This document shows, in pieces, positions 24,001 through 35,952 of a stretch of DNA of 64,000 nt. The stretch is from NCBI GenBank assembly GCA_031772625.1, contig CM062814.1, positions 360,007,750 through 360,071,749 of the forward strand, given 5' to 3'. The DNA is from Pinus tabuliformis. Lineage: Eukaryota > Streptophyta > Pinopsida > Pinales > Pinaceae. Position 1 is the first letter of the stretch; each line of letters begins with the position of its first letter. The position numbers were made by a program, and so were the translations under genes. The notes under the pieces were generated by a model. It was not told the DNA's origin, ran no database searches, and saw only the letters and a list, made by a program, of their open reading frames with translations.

Positions 24001-24950
24001 TTATTATAACCATTTTTAGTAATATGAGAAAGAAATTCCTCACATTCACTTAGATATCCCTACTTGCCCTTATCTTTGTATAACACTCCAACACTTACAT
24101 TGTTATTTAGGTTCCCTCCTTCTAACTTCTTCCATGGCTAGTTGAAAGAGATATCTCACACTTCCCATTCCTTTATTTCTTCTACCCTAATCCATCTTTC
24201 ACATTGGAATGTATTTCCCTGTATCTTATTCTACCAATGTTACATCCACCACACTCCACATGGATGGAAAGATAAACCTTGATGGAGGAAAGACAAAACC
24301 CTAAAACTTTAAAACATCCAAGGCATCCATACAATAATAATGTCAATAATATAGTGAAATCCTTAGGTTATATAACATATAGTAAACACACTATGGAATA
24401 TAGTGTAAGATCTCTATGGAAGTAAAAAATTCACATGATTTGTATTTAATTATACAATCTCCTAGTAGTGTATGTTAACTATCTGTTATTATTATACTTA
24501 TTATTGGAAACTAGTTAGTGGGCCCATTTATTTGCCACCAATTACTTAGTTGATAATATTTTCAGAAGTATGAGGACAGTGTACTGATTATTCTCCCTAG
24601 GTAACACATATTACACTATCTTCCCTAGATATATTTTGTTAGGAATTGGGCCAGATATAGTCACAAGGGTTCTCTCTCATATGAGGTATCAATTAGACCT
24701 CACATTGTTTTAGATAAATTACCCATCTAGATTATATCTTGGTAACTATTGTAGAGGCTACATCCACCCTCCAAATGTTTTCCTATGATTTGACTTTGGA
24801 GCCTCCCTTCTAAATTATAGTAGCTCATCTTGCACCGATCTAGGTATTTGTGCTTCGAATGAGCCTTATTATTTTCATATTGGCTTTTGATTTATGACTT
24901 AGTTCATTTTCTAACCCACAATATGATTTATTGACTTCATCTTTCGACAA
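21047..24950. other. Unassigned AT-rich intergenic stretch
   Basis: This continues the sequence interrupted by the copia insertion. No family was recognised on either strand; the open frames are short (under about 85 codons) and look incidental. A TGTTAGGAATTGGGCC start at about 24639 resembles an LTR edge, but no partner copy or primer site was seen. Confidence 0.5.
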
Positions 24951-24959
24951 TTCTGAGAT

Positions 24960-25220
24960 TGCCTTAGTGAACTGCGCAATTCTGAAGGGAAACTGGCCTA
25001 GCTCTTAGAAATTGCACAATCGTGAGTGCCAGTGAGCCTTGAGCTCACAAAGTGCCTATTACTAGATGGCAGCAAGCCTTGAGCTGGGAAATTGCACAGA
25101 CATGAGAGGCATCATAGAGCCACTGAACCAAAAAATGCATAGAACACATTATGCTCAGAAACTGTGCAATTCATGAGCCAAATTGTTGCCCAGTCCTTCG
25201 TAGAACTATGCAATCTTTCG
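24960..25220. repeat. Cluster of short GCACAATT-type motifs
   Basis: Variants of AATTGCACAATNNTGAG occur about five times (near 24984, 25011, 25087, 25160 and 25206) at irregular spacing. GAGCCTTGAGCT appears twice, once inside the small hairpin GTGAGC-CTTGA-GCTCAC near 25040. The function is unknown. Confidence 0.5.
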
Positions 25221-25879
25221 GGGCAATGCATGGCACTTTTTTCTAAAGAAAGAAAAAAAGTGTCCATAAAAAATAGGGATCTATTTTTAGCAACCCAAAG
25301 GAGGCACTTGAGTTATTTTGGAAACTATCGCCAATTGTCACTTTTTCCTTGATTTTTGGCATGAGCATTATAAACCCTAACTTGACCCAATCTATTTAAT
25401 CAATGTTGCTAGATCTCATTTGAAAATTCTATCTTGGAGCTCTGGAATTCCCGAGGAGATCAAGGAAACTTCGGTGTGATTGTCATCACTTTTCGGGGTG
25501 ATTTACTTTTCTAGGCTTTTTCCACTTTTTTTGTCACATTTTTCCATTTATTTTGTGAGAGCATTGCTTCACTTGTTTATTTGAATGAGTATTCATGTTT
25601 TAACATTTTTTTTTATCTTTTACAAGTGTTTTTTCGAGTTTTATATTTCCTTTCGCATGTGTCTTATGTGTTTTCCCATTTTTGCACCAATAATCATTGT
25701 TGTGATGACTCTCTTCACATGCTTTGCTTTTGTTCAAATTAATTTTTTATTCACTTGCTTCAAATGCATGCATCAACAATTAGTCAGATCTATACGCAAC
25801 ATCGCACCATACTTCATATATTCTTGTTTTTCGCACACCCCTTAGGCATATCTCGACATCCCTTTGCCCAGATCTCACA

Positions 25880-26130
25880 CTTCACTACATGCATTACATA
25901 ATCTGGCACCTCAAGGCCTCTGCCTCGGCTTCTAGAATTGAGTATAGGTTGTCCTAGCCTAGCTCCAACTATACATTGTGTATTTCTAGGAGCCAACACC
26001 ACAACTTGGCCACTGAGACTACGCAGTGTGTAGTCTCTTCCGGCCTCAGCCCAAGATTGAACTACACATTGCATAGTTCTAATCATCAAGATTCCAGACT
26101 GATGATTGGGACTCTACAATGTGTAGTTTC
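25880..26130. repeat. Phased near-palindromic ACTACACATTGYGTAGT motifs
   Basis: Four clear copies start at about 25967, 26017, 26060 and 26109 (spacings 50, 43 and 49 bp), with a weaker one near 25881. Each is an imperfect inverted repeat of ACTAC...GTAGT around a CATTG-like centre. The cluster ends about 75 bp before the ATG of the coding-like relic at 26204, so a regulatory role is possible but unproven. Confidence 0.55.
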
Positions 26131-26203
26131 CATAATCAACCAGTGTCCTCTCTGTCTAACAGCTACAACAATTGTTGAGAATCTCTCTAGCAGTTATAGT
26201 TAG

Positions 26204-29195
26204 CATGGCATCTAACAGAGTTTCTTCAAAGGAAATTTTCAAGACAAGTACTGGGGAAGAAGTTGAGAAGATATCAGTTGATCTACCAGTTTATGCATAA
26301 AATCATCTATTCTTTGAGAAGGGTTCAACACTTGCATGGAAGAAAATGAAAGATACTTTTTGCAGAGAACTTCAAGGAAGAATTAGACGACTGGTGGGTT
26401 TATCTTAGTACCCAATAGTCAAGCTTATACAAGGTTGCATATAGGTACCTTGCCTTCCCACTTGCGGACATTATCTAATGGATTCTCTCACATACAAACG
26501 AAAAAAGATATAACGTTGAGGAGTGTGAGTGGGATAGAGCTTTCCACCTTTAGGGTAGAGATATTTTAACCGATGTATCATTTACGCCAAATGGTGAAGC
26601 ACATGGAGTCATTTTTCTATTACATCCATACCATTGTGAACACTACAGATATCATAAAGCATTGGGTGGAAGAGCCATGAAAGTTTAGACAAACACCCAA
26701 CCATATTTACAAGACAAATTCCCTCAAAAAGGCTTATCAATTTTTCATCACCTTTTCCTATAGAATATATGGTCAAGAGAACACAAAAACCTTTCTTGAA
26801 GGGTGGGTAGTTGTACTGAACTAGGTGGTGAGTGATGGGAAGCCATTCAAATGGATAGATTTGTTGGCTCATTAGTTGAAGATCCATATGACTAATGCTC
26901 GGAATTCACCCAAGAATATGAAAGCAAGGTTTCACGTGTCTGCATACTTACTAGATGAAATTTGTGCCCAACAGCAGCTCCCTAGCATGAGTTGGACATG
27001 GAAACCAAAAGAGTCCATCATCAATATTTACTATACGTTGATTTCCAATTACAACTATAGAGGAGTGATTGCAAGGCTAAATGACGATTTTCTCATTCCA
27101 TTTTACAAGCTTATCTCTAATAGGATCCACCTCGCATGTCTTGAGAAATGATGGAGGCAATAATAAATATTGTAGATTGGTATGCCTCACCAGGTGGCAC
27201 CTTCATAAGAGTGTTTGGCGGAGAGGATTCTCTGCATATTCTACCATGCTATGCACCTAATAATTTGACAATGCAAGAGGTCTCATATCACCTTTCTGCA
27301 GGGTTGTAAGTAGGACTGCATAGGAAGAAGAAAGTGCCATGGCCCTCTCTTTCTTTGCAGATCATATTATATGAGATTAAGAGATTTGAGGATGTAGATG
27401 CAGGGGATAAGGATATAGTGAAGTTTGAGTCTAACACGAAAGAATTTAATCAGTATGAGCCCCACGGTATTTTCAAATACCACTGGTTGAGGGTGTATTT
27501 TCCATGGATCAATGGGGCATGTCATTCTTCATCAGAGGACCCTTGGAGGTATTGTTACAAAGCCTCCAAACTGCATGAGTCAGTTAGTATAGCAACAACT
27601 TGGAAAGCTTCTTTGTGGACAACAACTCCATAACAGCAACAACATCATCAATAAGAATAAATCAAGTGCAGGACAAGGGAAAGAATAAGATTCTCGAGAA
27701 CCTAGAGAAAGAGAAAGAATGCAAGATGAAGGAAAATCCTATCACAGAGAAGGAACATTTGGCAAGAGAAGAAAAGAGGGAGCATCAGATGAAGAGATCA
27801 GAGTGAAGAAAGAGAGAAAATGAGAGGTTGTAGGAGGTAGAACTAAAGTTGTAGGAGATGAAGAACAAGTTGAAGGAAGAACAAGAGTTGAGGAGGAGAC
27901 AAAGACAAGAGATTAAAAGATAGGAATAAGAGAAAATGAAAGGCACGATGATACAAAAAATAACACACACACAGGTTGATGATTAAGAACAACCAACATT
28001 TGAGGAAGAGGGCGAACAAATTCATTATTGGGAGCTTTCTCAACATATTGAGCAACTAATCGAAGTCACAAAAACGGATATGGAATAGAAGCCACAAAAC
28101 GAAGACATCGAGCTTTTGCCAAGAGCAAAAGAGGTCATCACTTAGTGTCTCATCGCCTCTAGTGTTAGAACCTATCCTGAGCAAGAAAGGAGATATTTTT
28201 CTCCTTGATGATGACTAGGCCATGGATGTGTACAAGATATTATTTGACGAGTTACAAAAGAATATTTTACAAGCGTGGGGCAAGCATATTTCGGATGATC
28301 ACGCATCACCTGTTTTCATCAAGGAATGGGTGATAGTCGTAGACACTAGAAAGCATCCAAATTCCCTTTCCAAAGCCATATTTACATATGCAGGAGCAAC
28401 AAACTGAAACTTAAGTACCTGACAACTGAGAATGAACAACTTGCAAAGAACTTCCATCCTGTTAGGCCAATGATAGAACAACCTCAGGCATTAACGCAAA
28501 ATGTAGTTTCCACAATGACAGAAATGAGGAAAGTGATACTCATTAAAGTATCAACACTTAAGAATACTGCATGGAAGCTCTATGATGGATTTGTCACGAT
28601 ATATAAAGCATTTTTTCGTGTGCATGACCTACAACAGTAGAGCAACTAGTTTATTCAAATTCTAAAGACCATACACGCTACCATTTCCCATGTACCAGAG
28701 TGGAAACTTTGATACAAAGGGGCCCATTTGACTTAGTTAAGAAGATGAAGCCACAGACAGAGTTGGAGAAGGAAAAGGTTCAGATGTTGATCTAGAAATA
28801 CAAGAAACTCACCCCATTCATTACCAGCGTACATGCCTCATATGTGTGATTGTACAATAGTTGATAAGCCATCATGAAAAAGCACATTATACTCTCAATC
28901 AATTCCCTCACCGATTCTAGATCGAAGAATCAAGTCTAGCTAGAGATCGATGAGTACATGGGGTAGCTAAGATGAGATGCCATTAAGGAATACTTGCAGT
29001 TGAACGCACACGACATTTAAAAGTACATTAGCAGTCTTGTACGGGTCAACACAATGTTGCGCATACTTTTGAACGAGTTGGATATAGGTTCCACAACCAT
29101 ATACCTAGATGCCATGGAGGCAAGAGTCTAGCTTCAGAAAGACACCATCAAATAGTTTGGGGACACCATCATGCAGTACCAATATTGCTATTAAA
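26204..29195 (+). pseudogene. Long coding-like relic of unknown family
   Basis: From an ATG at 26204 (MASNRVSSKEIFKTSTGEE) coding-like sequence persists on the plus strand for about 3 kb, interrupted by many stops and shifts. Recognisable parts are an N-terminal region, a Trp/Tyr-rich globular-looking middle at 26876-27630 (FKYHWLRVYFPWINGACHSS), and a strongly charged Lys/Glu coiled-coil segment at about 27650-27990. A helical C-terminal part (NAHDI, ISSLVRVNTMLRILLNEL) runs to about 29195, just before the (AT)n tract. I do not recognise the family. It could be the extra or gag gene of an unclassified retroelement, or a decayed host gene. No LTRs, primer site or reverse transcriptase were found nearby. 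Age is likely considerable given the number of breaks. Confidence 0.5.
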
Positions 29196-29208
29196 TAATA
29201 TAGAAAGA

Positions 29209-29679
<471 letters not shown>

Positions 29680-31790
29680 CTAGGAATACTAAAGATAATA
29701 ACAAAATTGCTCTTCACGATTGGAATTCCTATCTTAAAAAGCTTTATGAATCTCCAAATGTCATGGATAATTTCGAAACCTTGTTCACAATGAAAGAAGT
29801 TTTCTCTTTAGAAGACATTAAGTTTGGGGTTAATCGCCTTGTTAATGGGAAAGCTAAGGACATTGAAGGTTACCGAGCGGAAATATTAAAAATTGGAGGT
29901 CATGTCCTCCTCCCCCACATTCACAAGCTTTTCAGTCAAGCAGTCAAGCAAGGGTTCCCTAAACCTTGGACTGAGAGCCTCATTATCCCTATTTTCAAAA
30001 GTGGGGATACAAATAACCCCTCTAATTATCAGACAATTATGATCAGCCCTCTCTTAGCCAAGTTATATGGTAGTATTTTGGAAAAGAAGTTAAGCATATG
30101 GCTTGAAAGTTAAGGTAAGTGGGCTAATGGCCAAGCAGGTTTCAGAAGGCATGACTCAACAACAGACTACCTCGTTATGCTTAGGATCATGGAGGAAGAA
30201 TGTCATAATGATAAATCCAATTTATTTTGTTGCTTTGTGGACTTTCGAAAGGCTTTCAATAGGGTTCCTAGATACAACCTTTGGAATAGATTAGAAGAGC
30301 TAAAGGTTCCTCTCGAGTTGAGAGCTACCACTATAAGGTTATACGAGAATGTAATTGCCAAGCTAAAGAGAAATGAGGGGTGGTCGAAAGATATTAAGTG
30401 TAACAATGGAGTTAAACAAGGTTGCCCCTTCTCCCCTACCCTATTTGGCATTTACATCGATAAGCTTGAAGGCTATTTAGAGGAAGCAGGATGTGATGGC
30501 ACGATTTTAGTTGGGATAGTCGTCATCCTTCTTCTCTATGCTGACAATATTGTTCTTTTGGCAAGTTTCCCATCTGATCTTAATAAGCAACTCAGGCTTC
30601 CTAAGGATTTCTGCTCTACCATGGGTATGACTGTTAACAATGACAAAACAAAAGTTATGATTATCAAATCCAAGAAGGGCACTTACGCTAATTTTATGTA
30701 TCACAATAATAACTTGGAGGAAGTGTACATTCTTACAAGTACCTAGGAATTGATATTCATCACAAGCTCAACTGGAACCATAGCATTGAGAAAAGGATTA
30801 ATGGGGGGTGGAAAGCTTATTTTGGTCTTGAAAATAATTGTAAAACAGCAAACCTCGTAGTGTGGGAGAAAAAGAAGCTCCTATTTGAAACTGTAGTCAC
30901 TCCTGTTATCTTATATCGCTATGAGGTTTGGGGTTGCAACATCTCCAGAGAATCATGGAGAAATATTGAGCAAATCCAGAAGCGTTTTATAACTTATAAC
31001 ATGAAAATTAAAAGTAATACACCCTATCCTATTCTCCTTATAGAAGCAGGACTTTCCCCTATTGAGAGCCTAACTATGATTAGGCTTCTCTTATACAAGC
31101 AAAAACTCAATAACATAGACGATCATAGACTTCCGAAGATAGCTTTAAATTCCAGCCAAAACCACCTAAGGCTAAATCGGGGGTGGCATAAAGACACAAG
31201 GGCTTGGTTAAACTATTGAGAGATCAATGAGAATGATGCATTGCAAAACATAAATAACATTAAAGATATTGTTACTTCTAAGTTCAAAGAAAAAATGTGG
31301 TGTGAGAAATATTTAGCAGCTAAAAGAAAATTAAGTTATTATAAGAAGGTCATCAACCCCACCCTAGAAGATCAAAAGTATCTCTCTATTTTAACTAGCT
31401 CAAAGAATAAAATTAATATAGCAAAGATTAGAACGAATTCTCATGAGCTCCATAGTGAAACAGGTCGTTGGGCGGTTCCTAAAACGCCATGGATGGAAAG
31501 GATCTACCATATATGTGAGAATAGGAACATCGAGAATGAAAACGACTTCCTCTTAGAGTTCCCTGCATACAACGACATTAGATCTCAGTTTCGCAAACTT
31601 TGTTACAATACTGACCTTCCTAGCCTTTTACAATGTCAAAATTATAGTGAGCTCGGGAGGCTTCTCTCCAAGCTTTTTGAGGATAGGAATAAAATCTTAC
31701 ATCAAAATAAATAATTTTTTTCTTTAGGTCCGATAGAGCAATGTTTGGTCTCAGTGGATATTAACCATCATCATCATCATGATATATATT
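29680..31790 (+). mobile_element. 5'-truncated LINE (non-LTR retrotransposon)
   Basis: Contains the reverse transcriptase and C-terminal part of a LINE ORF2 on the plus strand. It lacks the endonuclease and any ORF1, the usual outcome of incomplete target-primed reverse transcription. The 3' end is taken just after a short (CAT)n tail at about 31768-31785, which replaces a poly-A tail. No clear target duplication could be seen. The 5' edge is approximate; coding similarity starts near 29690. Confidence 0.82.
29690..31714 (+). pseudogene. LINE ORF2 relic: reverse transcriptase and C-terminal region
   Basis: Reverse transcriptase motifs are in order: IPIFKSGDTNNPSNYQTIMIS (29986-30048), FVDFRKAFNRVP (30234-30270), GVKQGCPFSPTLFGIYIDKL (about 30408-30468) and LLYADNIVLLA (about 30530-30565). 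The last has YADN where an active enzyme has YADD. KYLGI follows near 30740. The C-terminal region extends to the stop at about 31712, where a Cys/His knuckle expected in such LINEs survives only in part (YHICENRNIENENDFLLE). The frame is broken by an in-frame TAA at 30111-30113, a shift near 30730 and a TGA near 31217, with coding similarity continuing beyond each. It is a decayed non-LTR element and not functional. Confidence 0.88.
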
Positions 31791-34700
31791 AATTTTTCGG
31801 TTTTTAAAATTTAAGAATTTTTTTGGTTATAGAAAATGGCAACTCAACTAGTTTGTATTTGTATGAAACAACGTGAATTCTGATTTCTACCATTAGTACC
31901 CATGGGTGCACCACCCCACCCTTGTGAACAAAACGTTGGTTAGGCATATGGAGGTTTGAAAATAGGATCCCTTATTCGTACTAATATTACATTTCATGGG
32001 CCTATCATGTGGCGTATCATGGGAATTTTTTTCATTTCTTTTCTTTTTGTTTTTTTAATAATTTTTTTTGTTGTTGTTTTTTTTTATATTTTTTTGTTAT
32101 GTATATTTTTTAGGTATTATTTAAACATGTTACATTTTTGAGTTTTGAGTCTGAATCTAGACAGTTTTATTTTCCAAATTTTAATTTTTGTTTCCTAAAA
32201 TATATTTACAACTTAAACTTGTGAATCCAATTTTACAGCTGAAATTTGTGAATCCATTTTTTTTTTTTGCACAAATTAAGCTAGAAAATATGCTTAAAAA
32301 CCCTCCAAAATGTAAATCATATAGATTACTACTATGTTTGATTGTTTAGCTTTGTTTTCTCTAAGATTCTTTGTATTATTGATTTTTTATTTTTTATTTT
32401 TATTTTTGTAATTTAATGTTTTTTATTGTATAATTTATTTAATGTTGTTTATCTAAATTGATTTGCGATTTTTATATTTTAATGACTTTATATTGATCTT
32501 AAAAAAATTGAAAATTGGTATTTTTTAAGTATTTAAATTTAACTTTTCTTTGAAATATTTTTAGTTTTTCACCTTTCTTATTAATTTTTGTGTTTTAAAT
32601 TTTTTTTATGATGTTTTTTCTTTTTTTTTTTTAAATGTGTTTCTTATGATTTTATTTACATTAGTGAGAATCTTATAGACCACAATTAAAAACATTTTTC
32701 AATTTTAATGCCCCATGGATAAGGTTGTTAAGGTGCTAAACTTTAGGCTTTTCAGAGTCAAGATATTCTATCTTTAAAGCCATGGTTCAAAATTATTTGA
32801 ATTTAACTCTAAAAACAGGGGTGATGCTACATGACTACTTTTTCACATCAACATCTTTTTTCATATCCTTCATAGTAGTGGTATTCGGTTCTCAATTCAA
32901 ACATTGAAAAATATTAGAATATCCACCATAAAATAAAAAAGATGGTGATGTTGCAGCCCCGCTTTTGTATTTTGGAGTGTTTTTCTTTTTTTAGACAAAA
33001 CTATGGGATTTTTTGTCGTATTTTGTCTCTATGTCGTCGCAATTCTTGTTAATTTGGTAACTTTATTGATGTCCTTTTAATGTTTCTGTCGAACCTTCAA
33101 GGCTTAGCTCAAAATAATGGAATGATATGTCAATTATTTCACAATGATTATAGGGATTTTTGGAATTGATTAAAGGTATTCCTTGGGCCATTTCTTTAGT
33201 TGGTTACATCATTCAGTATTTATTGAAGCTAAGTACCTAACTCATTGGTCAATTCCTAATTTGGAAACCTCATAGCTATAAATTTGTACAATATTTGGCA
33301 GCATGTATACACTTGTTTGATGATAAACTGGTAACATCCATGTATCTCAGAAGCACAAGCCCAAAAATGTTTTGTCCTAGTCTTTATCTTCCTCATGGTC
33401 TTGGTCTCATCCTTAAACACCTTAACTTATTTCACTAAATCAACTATAAATGAATCCATCGGTTTTATATGCTGTAGAGGATTGTACATATTTCTCTTAG
33501 TGGATTGATAGAATGATCTTCTCTATGAGGGGATAATAGTTATTTTAAAACTGACATGCAATAGAGAGAGATGTAGAGTGGAAAATGTTTTTTTTTTTGT
33601 GTGTTCCAATATCATGTTAGAGTTGTGATAAAACATGAACTTCTTAGATTGACAACTTTCTTCTTTTTGTTTGGTTTGATGCCCATTTCTATCATTGACA
33701 AGTGGTTTCCTATGATCATAGGACTTACTTGCTATATTGATTCGACATCCATGGAATTTGAAACTAGGTGTGCATTTTTTCTTGTTCTTCTTGTTGAGCC
33801 CATACATCCTTTTTTGTTGGTTTATCCTTTACTTCAATTTCTCATTTCTTCTCTTTTTGCTTCTGTTTTCCCCTATCTTCTTCAATTATTCTCCTCTGTT
33901 TTCTCTCTCTCCCCATACATTCCTTCCCTTCTTCCTTGAGTGTATGTTCTTGGGATATCTTTACATCTTATTAGTTTTGCTTAATATTTTATTTTAGTTA
34001 TATTTTGGCTACTACTTTATACGATGTTTCTCTTGGGAAAGTGATTCTCCTTTTTCTTTATTTTCATGTCCTTAGTTTGCACAAGGTCGTAACCTATTCT
34101 TGAATAACCTATGAGAGGATTAATACGTTCCTTTGTTTCTCTTCTTATTTTGGAATCTCTAATTATTAATCCCACTTTTACTTTCATGATTAGTAATTAT
34201 GTTTCACTCTAGATATTGTATCATATCTATGCAACAAAAATTACTAAAAATGGAAAAGAATTGATGTATAAGAATATTTTTTCACTTTCTTGATATCCTT
34301 TAACTGATATTCCCTTGGTGTAAAGGCATGTGTGGTTGATGGCCCTATAAATTGTATATATTTTAAGACACATTTGATTATTAATATGCACTTAGAATAT
34401 TTATTTTACCCACTCACTTTCATATTATAGGGTTAATTCATAGTATTAATGGGTCCTTATGAATTTTATTTATCCTTACTTATTATGTGCCTAATATTAT
34501 TTATTTTTGTAGAATAATGTGAGAATATTATGCAGTATCTGAAGATTTGGAATTTCAGATAATATAGGGACTTTCTCCTTTCTACATTATGGACAAACAT
34601 TGGATAATAAATGAACACGCTATTATTAAATTATTGAATAGATTCTGGAGATCGAGTGATTGAGAAAATCTAGGAATGTGCTTCTTGTCATTTAGTGAAG

Positions 34701-35450
34701 ACTCCTACTACTAGGGACTAGATCCACTCTTTGGTGGATTTTTTGGGGAAAATAAGTCCTCCTTTCTAGGAGATTTTTTCTCCATCATTTTATATAAGTA
34801 AGAATTTTGTTTAGCCTTTAGGGGTTAGAAAGTTTCATCATTTTTATGAAGAGCACTTGATATTCAACAATTCTACTTCAACCTCTAGTAGTGATCTACT
34901 TAATTTGTTCTTCGTCATCAAATACAACCTCATTTTAAGCTTATAAATCTTGTTTTTCTTATTGGGACTCTGATTTTCCTTGGTCTTAGCCATCCAAAGA
35001 TCCTTAGAGCCTTGTTGTGTACCATTTCTTTTACTTCTTTTCATTTTCAACATATTTGTGCTTAATTCCTAGTTTTCTTAGTAGTAATATTCTCTTAAAT
35101 TTTAACACATGTCGACGAAGCTATTTTGGGTTGTTTTCACTTGGATTGAGTCCTAAAAAAGTTATAGTTCATATAAAAATTGATCACAGAACATTTTTAC
35201 TTCATTATCTTAGGCATTTGGTTACTTAGATTCGCTTAATAGTTCAATTTTTCTGAAATTTCTAGTTTTAGGAATAATTTTCTGCTAACTTTTAGTACAT
35301 GTTAGTTAGCTTATTTTAAGTTGATTAAAATTTGAACTAAGCCTATAATAACAAATATTAATAGTAAAATTGATGGAATACCACTTTTTCTTGATCATAT
35401 TAGACATTGAGGTGCTTAGATCAGGTTACCAGTTCACTATTCTACAAATT
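31791..35450. other. Unassigned AT-rich stretch with T-rich runs
   Basis: No gene was recognised. 32000-32650 is very T-rich on the plus strand, with many T runs. 33601-33997 gives hydrophobic open frames that reflect T-rich composition. A Lys-rich minus-strand open frame at 34844-35053 is too short to assign. Confidence 0.5.
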
Positions 35451-35457
35451 TGGTTAC

Positions 35458-35952
35458 CTAGACCATTAGTTTGACTTTATCCTTGTGCAATATGGGATAG
35501 TGTGTGCATATAACCTTGGAAAGGTCCTTCAGACCCTTAAACAACCTTAAACCATATTCCCCCACCTTCAAATCACTCCTAGAGTCCTTGGAATCCTTTT
35601 GGATGCAATCTTGTAGCATCCTATAGCAATCATGTGGAAATCCTCTAACATCATGTAGCACTTTGAAAAATTGTTGAAAACTCGGCGATAGTCTCCTCTT
35701 AAAACTATTTATCATGTTTTCCCACTTAAAAACATGCCCCGGGCCTTGGAATACAACTATAAGGAACCAGATACCCTTTTTTATTTTTGATACTTTTTTA
35801 TATATAATTTGGCCATAATCATTAGTCCATGTGGAGTATCCTCTTGCATATGGAAAGGAGGAATTGGCAGCAATATACATCATTTTATATTTAACCATGG
35901 AAATTCTTGTATTCAATGGAGTATGGTAGGTCATATTATTATGATTCATCAT
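35458..35952 (-). CDS. Hypothetical 164-codon open frame, unknown family
   Basis: An uninterrupted minus-strand frame from ATG 35952 to a stop at 35458. Composition is balanced and not low-complexity, with Trp, Gly and charged residues, for example FKWENMINSFKRRLSPSFQQ in the middle and KVGEYGLRLFKGLKDLSK near the C-terminus. The first 60 residues look less protein-like, so the true coding part may start later. I see no signal peptide or membrane segment beyond one short hydrophobic run (IWFLIVVF). No neighbouring gene gives context. It may be a fragment of an older repeat or a chance frame. Confidence 0.2.
   Translation of the reverse strand: MMNHNNMTYHTPLNTRISMVKYKMMYIAANSSFPYARGYSTWTNDYGQIIYKKVSKIKKGIWFLIVVFQGPGHVFKWENMINSFKRRLSPSFQQFFKVLHDVRGFPHDCYRMLQDCIQKDSKDSRSDLKVGEYGLRLFKGLKDLSKVICTHYPILHKDKVKLMV

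Noticed and set aside
24639-26204. Possible LTR starting TGTTAGGAATTGGG upstream of the unknown coding relic
   Set aside because: No second copy, primer site or matching end was found in the window.
33601-33997. Two overlapping hydrophobic frames with apparent membrane segments
   Set aside because: Same compositional effect in a T-rich tract; the frames overlap each other and have no supporting context.
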